DNA of 64,000 nt from Ignavibacteriota bacterium. GTDB taxonomy: Bacteria; Bacteroidota; Ignavibacteria; SZUA-365. Position 1 is the stretch's first letter; every line of letters starts with the position of its first letter. The notes under the pieces are model-generated. The model was not told the DNA's origin and made no database searches. It was given only the letters and a program-made list of their open reading frames with translations. The DNA is taken from assembly GCA_016218045.1 (NCBI GenBank), contig JACRFB010000046.1, positions 1 to 64,000 on the forward strand, read 5' to 3'. The position numbers were made by a program, and so were the translations under genes. Below, piece by piece: positions 27,936 to 36,511 of the stretch.

Positions 27936-28007
27936 CCGTATGTCAACGTCGTTGTCCCGCTATGATAGCCGGCTGTCAATAGCGAGTGAGGATCGCTGCA
28001 GCATTGG

Positions 28008-28238
28008 TCACGGATTATTAGTGGGCACGGGTACGATTCTTACGAGATTCGGATCTTCGCCTTGTTCTTCGCAAAATGCGAGGTAATCATCAATCGATTC
28101 ATGAAAAGCAACTTCCATCTCTTCTGCATTTGTGCACTGGAAAGTTACTACGTCGCTTATGCCGAGGATCACTCCGTGGTAGATATGAGCGTCGTCTAGG
28201 TACTCGACTTTTCCCCTGTATCCTTTATACTCCAGCAT
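28008..28238 (-). CDS. HicB-like antitoxin, C-terminally truncated
   Basis: The 76 residues begin MLEYKGYRGKVEYLDDAHIY and continue through HGVILGISDVVTFQ to AFHESIDDYLAFCEEQGEDP, the conserved N-terminal domain of HicB antitoxins. Family members usually run to about 110 residues, with a C-terminal ribbon-helix-helix or similar DNA-binding part. Here that part is replaced by LVRIVPVPTNNP and a stop. GGAG 9-12 bases upstream supports ATG 28238 over the longer frame from 28364. No HicA toxin is visible on either side, so it is probably an orphan or remnant. Confidence 0.65.
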   Translation of the reverse strand: MLEYKGYRGKVEYLDDAHIYHGVILGISDVVTFQCTNAEEMEVAFHESIDDYLAFCEEQGEDPNLVRIVPVPTNNP

Positions 28239-28513
28239 AGCGACTCCATGTGCGGTTGTTTTCAAACGATTTCCCCAGGCGCAGGCGGCCATCCAACGCA
28301 CTAGAAATATGAGCAAGAACAGATCACAGGTCAAGTCACTCCATTTTTCATCCGGTCGATACATGCTTTCGCGCTGGATTACATCTTACAGGCGAATCTG
28401 CTGCAGGTCGATCTTCACCACTAGAAGATTCTGACTTCGAGAATCCCGATATTCCCGGATAATGATCGTGCTGCCCCCAGGGGCGTGATGTTCACTTTGA
28501 GGAGTGTTTTGAT

Positions 28514-30043
28514 ATGAACAGACATGTACTCCGTTTTTGTGTGGCGCTTGTGCTGTGTGTCGCGGTACAGCGTGTGTCGGCGCAGAGCTGGACGGGGCCG
28601 ATACTGCTTCAGACGGGCGCCGAGGAAAAGGTGTTTACCTATACGACCGATCACTGCACGCAGCTCGATCTGCCGGATGTGTACGCGCATCCGATACGCA
28701 CCCCCGACGGACTGCTGCTGATATCGGGCAACGCGCCGAGCAACTACGCCATGTTCGGTCCGGACTTCCGCTCGTTGCGCAGGAACTGCACACCCGTGTT
28801 TGTTTCCGGTGACAAGTGGGACGTCACGGCGTTTGATCATCAGGAGTGGATCACCTCGGTGTACAGCGAGGATGGTGTTACGATTCACGCGCTGGTGCAC
28901 AACGAATATCACGATCCATATTCGGCACGATGCCGGCCGGGTGTGACCGATCCGTCGAATCCCTGCTGGTACAACTTCATCAGTTACGCCGTATCCACCG
29001 ACGCGGGGAGGACCTTCACGCAGCCCGCGAGTCCGGGACATCTGGTTGCGATGCTGCCCTTCAAATGGAATCCCGACGCGTCGCGACGGGGCGCTCCGCC
29101 GCCGCACGGATACATGGAACCGAGCAATATCGTACGGCATGACGGCTATTATTACTGCATGATGTTCGGGCTTCTGTCCAACACCGATCAGAGCAGACGC
29201 GGCACGTGTATCATGCGGACCGACGACATCACTCGTCCCGCATCATGGCGGTTGTGGGACGGCGCGGCATTCTCGATTCCGCTTGTCAATCCCTATACAC
29301 AACCGCCTGCGGATTCCAGCGCCTACCTTCCGGCGTTTGTGAGTCCGCAGACCTTACGCGACCTCCGGGGTAGTCTGACATGGAACTCATATCTGCAGCA
29401 GTTCGTGCTGGTGGGCGCGGGGGTGTTTCCCGTGTCCGGCGTGGAAACCTGTGGTGTATTCCTCTCGCGTTCGAGTGACCTTCTCCAGTGGTCGCCCCCG
29501 CAATTGATCCGGAAAACCGTGCTTGGATGGTCGCCCTGCAACACACAGACGCCCGATCAGGCGGCACGGAATATTACCCAGGAGGCATATCCCTCACTGA
29601 TCGATCACGACGCGCCGGACGTGAGTTTTACGAGCGCCGATTCCACCGCGTATATATACTTCATGCAGAACATGGACAATCACACGCCCGGCGGTTGGGG
29701 ATTCCGGCGTGATCTTGTGCGTATCCCTCTCACGATACAGAAAGTCGGAGCGACGTCCATCGCGACGGAAACACATGTTGCGCCGGCCGCACCCACACTC
29801 ACCGTGTTGCCGCAACCGGGTGGTGATAATATGACCGTGGTGCTGCGGCTCGAGCACGCGGGGCCGGTGCGTCTGGAAGTGTTTGACGTGTTTGGCACGT
29901 CCGTGATGCTTCTGTTCGATGAGTACTGCACCCCCGGAACGCGTCGGCTGGCGTTGAATTTTCCGCCGGGTGATACACGACGGATTCTCTTTCTCCGTGC
30001 CGTGACCGCGGAGGGAATTGTCGTGCGGAAGTTGGTGAGGTAG
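28514..30043 (+). CDS. Secreted five-blade-propeller-like protein with T9SS sorting domain
   Basis: A 509-residue protein has a leader (about 1-24, ending VSAQ). The body has GYMEPSNIVRHDGYYYCMM, SYAVSTDAGRTFTQPA and SSDLLQWSPPQLI, the style of GH43/sialidase-like propellers that describe carbohydrate-binding or hydrolysing domains. I cannot assign a catalytic triad. The C-terminal sorting domain reads TVLPQPGGDNMTVVLRLEHA and ends ILFLRAVTAEGIVVRKLVR. GAGGAG 9 bases upstream supports the start. The TAG stop runs directly into a GGTAGAT array. Confidence 0.75.
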   Translation: MNRHVLRFCVALVLCVAVQRVSAQSWTGPILLQTGAEEKVFTYTTDHCTQLDLPDVYAHPIRTPDGLLLISGNAPSNYAMFGPDFRSLRRNCTPVFVSGDKWDVTAFDHQEWITSVYSEDGVTIHALVHNEYHDPYSARCRPGVTDPSNPCWYNFISYAVSTDAGRTFTQPASPGHLVAMLPFKWNPDASRRGAPPPHGYMEPSNIVRHDGYYYCMMFGLLSNTDQSRRGTCIMRTDDITRPASWRLWDGAAFSIPLVNPYTQPPADSSAYLPAFVSPQTLRDLRGSLTWNSYLQQFVLVGAGVFPVSGVETCGVFLSRSSDLLQWSPPQLIRKTVLGWSPCNTQTPDQAARNITQEAYPSLIDHDAPDVSFTSADSTAYIYFMQNMDNHTPGGWGFRRDLVRIPLTIQKVGATSIATETHVAPAAPTLTVLPQPGGDNMTVVLRLEHAGPVRLEVFDVFGTSVMLLFDEYCTPGTRRLALNFPPGDTRRILFLRAVTAEGIVVRKLVR

Positions 30044-30079
30044 GAGGAGGTAGATGGTAGTTGGTAGATGGGTAGATTG
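30044..30079 (+). repeat. GGTAGAT heptanucleotide array
   Basis: GGAGGTAGATGG-type heptamers begin at the TAG stop of the preceding gene and are G-rich on its coding strand. They lead into the 110-bp units. Confidence 0.85.
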
Positions 30080-30440
30080 GTAGATTGGTCTACTAAATCC
30101 GCGTGAGGAGACAGGATACAGGAGACAGGAGTGTATCGAATCGCGGTCTGACTCCTGACTCCTTCATCCTGTGTCCTTTCACTCCTTGTGTAGATTGGTC
30201 TACTCAATCCGCGTGAGGAGGCGGGATACAGGAGACAGGAGTGTATCGATTCACGGTCTGTCTCCTGAGTCCTTCATCCTGTATCCTCACACTCCTTGTG
30301 TAGATTGGTCTACTCTATCCGCGTGAGGAGACAGGATACAGGAGACAGGAGGTGATCGAGTCGCGGTCTGTCTCCTGACTCCTTCATCCTGCATCCGCAC
30401 ACTCCTCGTGTAGATTGATGTACTCTGTTCGCGTGAGGAG
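30080..30440 (+). repeat. Three 110-bp palindromic tandem units plus a partial fourth
   Basis: Units start at 30080, 30190, 30300 and 30410, exactly 110 bases apart. Each has a GTAGATTGGTCTAC hairpin, then CCGCGTGAGGAG, then GGAGACAGGATACAGG-type heptamers, a ~20-base loop (ATCG..TCACGGTCTG), and the imperfect reverse complement CTCCTTCATCCTGTATCC. The arms are about 29 bases with four or five mismatches. Other copies lie near 33.3, 35.4, 36.8 and 53.2 kb. Confidence 0.88.
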
Positions 30441-30492
30441 ACACCGGGGAACTTGATCTACCTTCCCACTTTGCTACTTTCTGCATTCCACT

Positions 30493-31056
30493 GAGCCCCG
30501 GAGGGGCGACATTCACCAACCCACGCCGTGAGGCGTGGGAATGCGACGCGTGAGGAGAACCCAAGAGCCCCGGAGGGGCGACATTCAAAGGTCGAGTTCA
30601 CGGAGTTGACTCCCCAACGGAAGATTTGTTCATGTGACGCAGTGTCCCGGAATGCCGCCCGCTTCGCGGGCTCTCTGCGATTCGGTGCCGGGCCGTTCCC
30701 CACACCTGACGGTGTGGGTTGGTGAATGCCGCCCGCTTCGCGGGCTCTCTGCGATTCGATGCTGGGCGGTTCCCCACGCCTCATGGCGTGGGTTGGTGAA
30801 TGCCGCCCGCTTCGCGGGCTCTCTGTGATTCGATGCCGGGCCGTTCCCCACGCCTCACGGTGTGGGTTGGTGAATGCCGCCCGCTTCGCGGGCTCTCTGC
30901 GCTTCGATGCCGGGCCGTTCCCCACGCCTCACGGCGTGGGTTGGTGAATGCCGCCCGCTTCGCGGGCTCTCTGCGATTCGATGCCGGGCGGTTCCCCACG
31001 CCTCACGGCGTGGGTTGGTGAATGTCGCCCGCTTCGCGGGCTCCCCGGACACTTTC
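30493..31056. mobile_element. REP-like cluster lacking a transposase (deletion derivative)
   Basis: One and a half left-type 72-bp units (GAGCCCCGGAGGGGC hairpin) at 30493 and 30565 are followed by a short core. Six right-type 74-bp units starting at 30651, 30725, 30799, 30873, 30947 and 31021 come next (GCCCGCTTCGCGGGC hairpin plus CCACGCCTCACGGCGTGG hairpin). The core (30585-30650) matches both ends of the RAYT element at 35.7-36.8 kb. It still encodes, on the minus strand, the last residues LRELDL and stop of that transposase, with synonymous changes only. Confidence 0.85.
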
Positions 31057-31160
31057 GACGATCAGATGATCAGATGATCAGACGATCAGACGAATAGACG
31101 ATCAGACGAATAGACGATCAGACGATTAGACGATCAGACGATTAGACGATCAGACGATAA
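31057..31160. repeat. 8-bp array (GACGATCA)n
   Basis: Thirteen octamers (GACGATCA, GATGATCA, GACGAATA, GACGATTA) abut the last 74-bp unit. Eight of them contain GATC. Confidence 0.9.
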
Positions 31161-31230
31161 AACGACACAGCGGCCCGATTCTCTCCGCGATCCATGCGGC
31201 GTGTGCGTGAGTCATGAATGACATCCGACA

Positions 31231-31395
31231 GGGGCGACCGGCGGTCGCCCGACACCACCACGGAACACGAGTAAAACACTGCCCAGAATAGATCAGTCGC
31301 CCTCTCCCGGAACGGGAGAGGGCCGGGGTGAGGGTGAAAGTCCCGCCCGCTTCGCGGGCTCTCTGCGATTCGATGCCGGGCCACTCCAGACGCAG
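31231..31395. repeat. Cluster of short palindromes (REP-like)
   Basis: GGGCGACC/GGTCGCCC (31232-31250) and CCCTCTCCCG/CGGGAGAGGG (31300-31322), the latter followed by CCGGGGTGAGGG, are of kinds seen scattered in many bacterial genomes. A solitary right-type REP unit (GCCCGCTTCGCGGGC) follows at about 31346-31390. Confidence 0.7.
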
Positions 31396-31566
31396 CGAGA
31401 GTGTGTTAGAAAATCGTGAAATCGACAAGGGTGCGCCGAAGTGTATTGCCGCCTCGCGGGTGCGCGGTTATTTTTTCAATGTTGATCATCACAACGTCGG
31501 AGTCCGCTTAACGCGGAAACTCTCGACGGATACATTCGATTGCCTTCAAGCATCATTGGACTACTC

Positions 31567-31905
31567 ATGGAAATTCGTGTCGAAGAAACCCCGGCGTTCA
31601 CTCACATCACTTTAACCGGGCGGCTGGATATCGAAGGATCGGGTCAGATTGAGACGCGGTTGACCGCGTATACGAGCACCACGGATGAAGCGCGGATAGT
31701 GCTGGACCTCGGCGGTGTCGAGTACCTGGCCTCGATCGGACTCGGTCTTCTTGTCCGCGCAGCCCAGGGTGTGCAGCGCCGAAGGGGGAAGCTTGTGCTG
31801 CTCAATCCACAGCCGCTCGTACGAAAGGTGCTGTCGAGCAGCTCGATCGACACACTTGTGCCCGTTCTTGATGAAGGGACGGACCTCGCTGCGCAGTTTC
31901 AATAA
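31567..31905 (+). CDS. STAS-domain anti-sigma-factor antagonist
   Basis: This is a 112-residue single STAS domain of the SpoIIAA/RsbV type, a cytosolic partner-switching regulator that binds and sequesters an anti-sigma kinase when unphosphorylated. The phosphorylatable serine is S56 in YLASIGLGLLV. Length is normal for the family. ATG 31567 follows a short TTG-initiated extension that is not conserved. The HATPase gene follows after 31 bases, the arrangement expected for an antagonist/kinase pair. Confidence 0.9.
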   Translation: MEIRVEETPAFTHITLTGRLDIEGSGQIETRLTAYTSTTDEARIVLDLGGVEYLASIGLGLLVRAAQGVQRRRGKLVLLNPQPLVRKVLSSSSIDTLVPVLDEGTDLAAQFQ

Positions 31906-31936
31906 TTGATGCGCGGACGAAATTACTCATCGCGGA

Positions 31937-32392
31937 ATGGTTGAGACACACGTGTCACTGGACGTGACCACGGGAGTCGCACTGCTGTGTCGCCGCGGCG
32001 ACCATGCGGTGTTGCGCGAGGCCACGTTGTGGCTACATGAAACATGCAGGCGTTACGGTGTTCCGGCGGATGCGACAGGCCGGCTGGATTTCTGCCTCAA
32101 CGAACTCATGTCAAACATTATCGACCACGGGTACCTCGACGAAGATACACATACGGTATCGATCTCCTGTGATTTTACATCACACGCAACCGTGCTTCGG
32201 ATACGCGACGACGGTGTACAATTCGACGCGGCCGGAACGGATGGATACATACAGCCAACATCACTGCAGGAAGCAGGCAGCCGGGGCTACGGCCTGCATC
32301 TCGTACACAGTTTTGCGGATGGGATGAGGCATACGTACAATGAGGGATGGAACACGGTCGAGCTGCACATTGCCCACGCTACCAGCCATTAG
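31937..32392 (+). CDS. Anti-sigma-factor serine kinase (RsbW/SpoIIAB-like HATPase)
   Basis: This 151-residue GHKL ATPase phosphorylates its STAS antagonist and binds a sigma factor or other target. The N box NELMSNIIDHGY is at about 55-66, G1 DDGVQFD at 91-97 and G2 GSRGYGLHLV at 114-123. It forms an operon with the STAS gene upstream and probably the TPR gene downstream. No sigma factor or PP2C phosphatase is in the window. Confidence 0.9.
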   Translation: MVETHVSLDVTTGVALLCRRGDHAVLREATLWLHETCRRYGVPADATGRLDFCLNELMSNIIDHGYLDEDTHTVSISCDFTSHATVLRIRDDGVQFDAAGTDGYIQPTSLQEAGSRGYGLHLVHSFADGMRHTYNEGWNTVELHIAHATSH

Positions 32393-32405
32393 GCGCCCGA
32401 CGAGC

Positions 32406-33290
32406 ATGGTATCACGCATGAAAGGTCTCCGTTGCAATGACACGTCTGAACGAGGGCTGCTGGACGCGGCTTCCACAGCACAAAGCAGGTGTAAGCACAA
32501 TATTCAGAAAGCCGCCCTTGGATTCATCGTCCTGGGTTTGCTGAGTGTGTCACTGCGTGTCGACGCGTCCGCCGCGGGTCCCGACCGTTCGCTCGAGTCA
32601 TATCAGCAGCTTGCGGACTCGTTATTTCGCTCCTGCAACTGGAAGCAGACACGCGCGACGCTGATGGAAGCCCGGCGCGTGTACCCACGCAGCGCAGAGG
32701 TGTTGTGGCGGCTTTCCAATTCGTACATCAACGAAGGTGACGCGCTCGAGGGAGACAAGGCCGAGGCGGCCTTCCACCGGTCGATCGAGTATGCAGAAGA
32801 GGCAGTGCGGAGCGATCCGCGTAACGCGAATGCACATGCATTACACGCGGCTGCGCTCGGCAGCCTCGCGATGTTCGCGGGCGGAAAGCAGAAGGTGAAA
32901 ATGACGTATCAGATACGGGACGCCCTTGACCGTGCGCTCGCGATCGATCAGGCCAACGTCATTGCGCATACCATCTACGGAACCTGGCATCGCGAAGTGG
33001 CGGACGTGGGGTGGGTGGAAAGAAAACTGGCGGATGTGTTTCTGGGCGGTTTACCGAAAGGGAGTTTCGAACTCTCGGTGCGTCATTTGAAGTCTGCCAT
33101 CCGCAGCGATCCGGGCATGTTGCGGCATCATTACGAACTCGGGCTGACCTACGAAGCGATGGATCAGCCGCTGCGTGCCGCAGCCGCGTATCGAGCTGCG
33201 CTTCTCTGTTCTGATTCGTGGTCCATTGATTGGAAACGTCGCCAGCGGATGAAGGACTTTCTCGCGGAACATGCGGAGAGTGGAACGTAG
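32406..33290 (+). CDS. Exported TPR-repeat protein
   Basis: A 294-residue protein has a hydrophobic leader at about 36-56 (ALGFIVLGLLSVSLRVDASA), so it is probably exported or anchored. TPR-like helical repeats follow (YPRSAEVLWRLSNSYINEGD, DPRNANAHALHAAALGS, DPGMLRHHYELGLTYEAMDQ). It resembles bacterial relatives of the RMD1 microtubule-dynamics family, which are TPR proteins of unknown role. The long N terminus before the leader makes the start uncertain (ATG 32406 or 32418). Only 13 bases separate it from the kinase gene. The TAG stop runs into a G-rich array. Confidence 0.72.
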   Translation: MVSRMKGLRCNDTSERGLLDAASTAQSRCKHNIQKAALGFIVLGLLSVSLRVDASAAGPDRSLESYQQLADSLFRSCNWKQTRATLMEARRVYPRSAEVLWRLSNSYINEGDALEGDKAEAAFHRSIEYAEEAVRSDPRNANAHALHAAALGSLAMFAGGKQKVKMTYQIRDALDRALAIDQANVIAHTIYGTWHREVADVGWVERKLADVFLGGLPKGSFELSVRHLKSAIRSDPGMLRHHYELGLTYEAMDQPLRAAAAYRAALLCSDSWSIDWKRRQRMKDFLAEHAESGT

Positions 33291-33480
33291 CGGGGAGATT
33301 GGTAGAGGGTAGATGGGTAGAGGGTAGATGGGTCGACACTATCCGCGTGAGGAGACTGGATACAGGAGACAGGAGTGTATCGAATCACGGCCTGTCTCCT
33401 GACTCCTTCATCCTGTATCCTCACACTCCTTGCGTAGATTGGTTTACTCTGTTCGCGTGAGGAGACGGGATACAGTTGCT
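33291..33480 (+). repeat. GGTAGAT array with 1.3 copies of the 110-bp unit
   Basis: GGTAGAGG and GGTAGATGG heptamers begin within a few bases of the TPR stop. One complete 110-bp palindromic unit and the start of a second follow (about 33434). It is G-rich on the TPR coding strand. Confidence 0.85.
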
Positions 33481-33524
33481 ACGTCTACTATTGTGTGAGT
33501 GCCGTGAGGTGGTGCGAGGGTGGT

Positions 33525-33557
33525 GAAAAAAAAAGAGCGCACTGTTGTGCGCTCTTT
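33525..33557 (-). terminator. Intrinsic terminator of the dockerin-like gene
   Basis: AAAGAGCGCAC / GTGCGCTCTTT form an 11-bp perfect stem with a 4-base loop. On the minus strand a run of T follows, as expected for the gene ending at 33577. Confidence 0.88.
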
Positions 33558-33576
33558 GACTCAGGACGAATCGTGT

Positions 33577-35199
33577 TTACTTATCGAGTTGCAACTTGAT
33601 GGTGCGTGAGAATGTGGTGCCGCTTTCGCTGCCGACAATCATGATGCTTGCCAGGTAGCTGCCACTCTTCAACCCGCTGCCGTTAAACACCGCGGTGTGA
33701 ACACCACGATCGACATCGCCATCCACAAGCCGCGCAACTTCACGGCCCAGCATATCGTGCACCTGCAATGTCACAAATCCCTTCTCGGGAAGTGAATACC
33801 GTATGGTGGTGGAAGGATTGAAGGGATTCGGATAGTTCTGATCCATATCGAAGCTGCCGGGAAGGAAGGCCGTGGCTGCGTTTTTCAAAGAGCCATAGCG
33901 ACGCATCCAATTCAGCTTCATCGCGATATAATCAAAATTGTTCACCACACCATTGCCGTCACAGTCCATATGGCAACCATCAGGCGTCTGCCACGGCACC
34001 GCGGGTTGCGCCTCCCATGTATAATACGTCAGGGGATTCGCCGCGGCATCCGCGCGGTAGCGGCTCGGACCGTTCAGCCAGATGGGATTGAGATTGGCGT
34101 TGCTTATATACATGTTGAGCGCGCGACGGTCTCCGTAATTCACCACGCCGTCATGATTCGTTTCGCCAGGCCAGACGTAACAGGGTTCGGATCCCGCATT
34201 CAGGAGCATAAACGCCTTCTCGGGAAGTTCGGTGTCGCCATACTCCGCACAGGTGTTGATCGAGTTCACCGTGAATTTGACGCGGTAATATCCCGCCATC
34301 AGCGTGGGAGGGATCGACAGCGGAAGAAGCGCGTGAAGATCCACATTGTCGAGTTTCGCTGTGTTGACCGTGGTGGAATAATCCGGGAAGGCGGTCGAGT
34401 TGCCGATGCGGAAGAAATCCGCCTTCACAGACACATTTGATGCGCCTGTCGGATACCCGAGATACACGCTCGCGTACACTGTTCCCGGAATGTGTGCAAA
34501 CGCGACGGGGGAACCCACGCCATCCGTGAGATCCACCGTGAGCATTCCGGCGGGCACCTCACAGGCGGGCATCTCGTCCACTCCGAATGGATACAGATAG
34601 CGGTCGATGCCATAGCCGTTGGGCGAGGAACAGCCGCTTCCGAGCGGATTCGTGTTGTAGATCCTGTGATAGGGTCCGGAGGAATTCAGATACGTGCGTG
34701 CGGAAAAACCACCGGTGATCGACGTGTTGCAGATGCGGACGAGCAGCGGGAGCGCGGGATCGTAGAGCACGGGCGCAGGAAGTGTGATGCGGAACCACTG
34801 ATTGACCGCTCCCGCTGGGATGGTAGCCAGACCGCTGTAGACAGTTGGTCCGGTGGTGTAGGTGAGAAATGACGCGTTGAAATCGTAGGTCGCGGGTTGT
34901 GACATACGGATGTTCAAGGAAGGCAGCGTCGTGCCCGAACTGTTTGCAGAGCCGCGTTTCATGTAAATGGCGGTGATTTTTCCCTTGTACGCTCCGTTGA
35001 TCTGCCCGGGGCGGATCAATAACTGAATCGGTATGTTGGTTGACGACCAGGGAAAGGAATTGGTGCTGGCCGTACCGGTTTCCGAGATGGAGAACTGCGG
35101 TGTCTGTGCCGATAGCACCGGCCCAAAAAAGGAACACAGAATACTTGCCGCGCATACAACAAGCGCGGTGACCACACGTGAATTGTATCGATGTTTCAT
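33577..35199 (-). CDS. Secreted protein with dockerin-like repeats and T9SS sorting domain
   Basis: A 540-residue protein has a leader of about 31 residues (ending VLSAQ), a beta-rich N-terminal half with LPSLNIRMSQPATYDF, and a pair of dockerin-like calcium loops (NHDGVVNYGDRRALNMYI and DCDGNGVVNNFDYIAMKLNW). The C terminus is a textbook sorting domain with NYPNPFNPSTTIRYSLPEKG and DMLGREVARLVDG. In T9SS bacteria such loops are usually structural rather than cellulosomal. GGAGG 8 bases upstream fixes ATG 35199; an in-frame extension to 35280 lacks a site. A strong intrinsic terminator follows. Confidence 0.88.
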   Translation of the reverse strand: MKHRYNSRVVTALVVCAASILCSFFGPVLSAQTPQFSISETGTASTNSFPWSSTNIPIQLLIRPGQINGAYKGKITAIYMKRGSANSSGTTLPSLNIRMSQPATYDFNASFLTYTTGPTVYSGLATIPAGAVNQWFRITLPAPVLYDPALPLLVRICNTSITGGFSARTYLNSSGPYHRIYNTNPLGSGCSSPNGYGIDRYLYPFGVDEMPACEVPAGMLTVDLTDGVGSPVAFAHIPGTVYASVYLGYPTGASNVSVKADFFRIGNSTAFPDYSTTVNTAKLDNVDLHALLPLSIPPTLMAGYYRVKFTVNSINTCAEYGDTELPEKAFMLLNAGSEPCYVWPGETNHDGVVNYGDRRALNMYISNANLNPIWLNGPSRYRADAAANPLTYYTWEAQPAVPWQTPDGCHMDCDGNGVVNNFDYIAMKLNWMRRYGSLKNAATAFLPGSFDMDQNYPNPFNPSTTIRYSLPEKGFVTLQVHDMLGREVARLVDGDVDRGVHTAVFNGSGLKSGSYLASIMIVGSESGTTFSRTIKLQLDK

Positions 35200-35374
35200 A
35201 ACCCACCTCCTGTATGTGCAAAAAGTCCACGCGACACGACGGCTGCGAGTGCACAGGTGCTTCGGGAGGGGACACGCCACATTTCATGGCGGTCTGGGAA
35301 TCGTGTCTGATGGAAGGACACGATAATTTATCGCTGTCACGCAACTATTGCAAGGGAAAATGTGGGTACAACGG

Positions 35375-35720
35375 GATTGGGTAGATGGTATTTAGGTAGA
35401 TAGTAGTTGGTAGATGAGTAGAGGGTAGTTTGGTCTACTCTGTCCGCGTGAGGAGACAGGAGACAGGAGACAGGAGTTGATCCTGCCTGGTGTCTCCTGC
35501 CTCCTTCATCCTGTATCCTCACACTCCCTTTGTAGGTTGGTCTGCTCTGTCCGCGTGAGGAGACAGGAGACAGGAGGCAGGAGTGTATTGAATCACGGTC
35601 TGACTCCTGACTCCTTCATCCTGTGTCCTTTCACTCCTTGTATAGATTGGTCTACTCTATCCGCGTGAGGAGACACCGGGTAACTTGATCTACTTTCCCA
35701 CTTTGCTACTTTCTGCATTC
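35375..35720 (+). repeat. GGTAGAT array and 110-bp units beside the RAYT element
   Basis: GTAGAT heptamers are followed by palindromic units starting at 35425, 35532 and 35642 (107 and 110 bases apart). A linker (ACTTGATCTAC then CCCACTTTGCTACTTTCTGC) joins them to the REP-like units and is nearly the same at 30440-30492, so the two repeat clusters share their whole left flank. Confidence 0.85.
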
Positions 35721-35723
35721 CAC

Positions 35724-35965
35724 GAGCCCCGGAGGGGCGACATTCACCAACCCACGCCGTGAGGCGTGGGAGAGCGATGCGTGAGGAGAACCCACGAGCC
35801 CCGGAGGGGCGACATTCACCAACCCACGCCGTGAGGCGTGGGAGAGCGACGCGTGAGGAGAACCCAAAAGCCCCGGGGGGGCGACATTCACTAACCCACG
35901 CCGTGAGGCGTGGGAATGCGGCGCGTGAGGAGAACCCAAGAGCCCCGGAGGGGCGACATTCAGAG
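35724..35965. repeat. Left-type REP units (72 bp x 3 plus partial)
   Basis: Units begin at 35724, 35796, 35868 and 35940. Each has a GAGCCCCGGAGGGGC hairpin, GACATTCACC, an ACCCACGCCGTGAGGCGTGGG hairpin and GCGTGAGGAGAACCCA. They flank the 3' end of the transposase gene, whose stop codon lies in the last partial unit. Confidence 0.9.
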
Positions 35966-36415
35966 GTCCAATTCACGGAGTGTGAAAGCATCAAACGCGA
36001 GTTCATTCTGTCGGAGCAATTCGAGGTACTCCTCCTTGAATGTCATCGTCCGATGATGTTCACGTTGCCGGCGGATGTACTGGACAACTCTTTCGACGTG
36101 CGATTGTGATATGCTGAATATTCCGTACCCCGTACTCCAGCCAAAGCCACGAAGACCCTTGGCCTTCAACCACCGTGACGTATTCGCTTTCACTTTGCAG
36201 ATGAGATCGCCTGTCGAGATCGTTCTTCCGAGACGCAGACAGAGATGGAGGTGATCGTCGACACCGCCAATCTGGAGGGCTGGACAGTCCACATGCGTGA
36301 GGATACCGTGTGTATAGGCCCAGAGTTCCTCATGTAGGGCATCAGGAATCCGGGTGTGGCGATTCTTTGTTCTGTACGTCGCATGCAGAATGATCTTTGA
36401 ATGAGAATGAGACAT
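35960..36415 (-). CDS. REP-associated tyrosine transposase (RAYT, IS200-like Y1)
   Basis: This 151-residue single-strand DNA transposase is of the HUH/Y1 superfamily. The HUH motif is H55-L-H57 in GGVDDHLHLCL. The catalytic tyrosine is most likely Y113 in ERVVQYIRRQREHH. The segment FSISQSHVERVVQYI is typical of IS200-like proteins. Length is normal. GGGAGG upstream fixes ATG 36415; the frame open to 36478 is not needed. The gene is bracketed by left-type units in one orientation and right-type units in the other, as for RAYT genes that mobilise REP elements. No frameshift is seen, so it may be active. Confidence 0.92.
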   Translation of the reverse strand: MSHSHSKIILHATYRTKNRHTRIPDALHEELWAYTHGILTHVDCPALQIGGVDDHLHLCLRLGRTISTGDLICKVKANTSRWLKAKGLRGFGWSTGYGIFSISQSHVERVVQYIRRQREHHRTMTFKEEYLELLRQNELAFDAFTLRELDL

Positions 36416-36511
36416 GTTTTCCTCCCGTTGATGGACCGATTGATCCAACGATGTGGATCTATTCCTTGTACTCCCCAAGCGAAAATTTGTTCCCGTGGTT
36501 CAGTGTCCTGG

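Noticed and set aside
30458-31077. Several overlapping frames on both strands of the REP-like cluster
   Set aside because: They all translate the same 74-bp repeat and exist only because the unit is GC-rich and lacks stops in some frames.
31057-31160. Possible CRISPR array (regular short repeats)
   Set aside because: Units are directly abutting octamers with no spacers and no cas genes nearby. The 74-bp and 110-bp units likewise have no variable spacers.
33577-35199. Cellulosome component, suggested by the dockerin-like loops
   Set aside because: The protein ends in a T9SS sorting domain and no cohesin or scaffoldin is seen. Such calcium loops are common in T9SS cargo.
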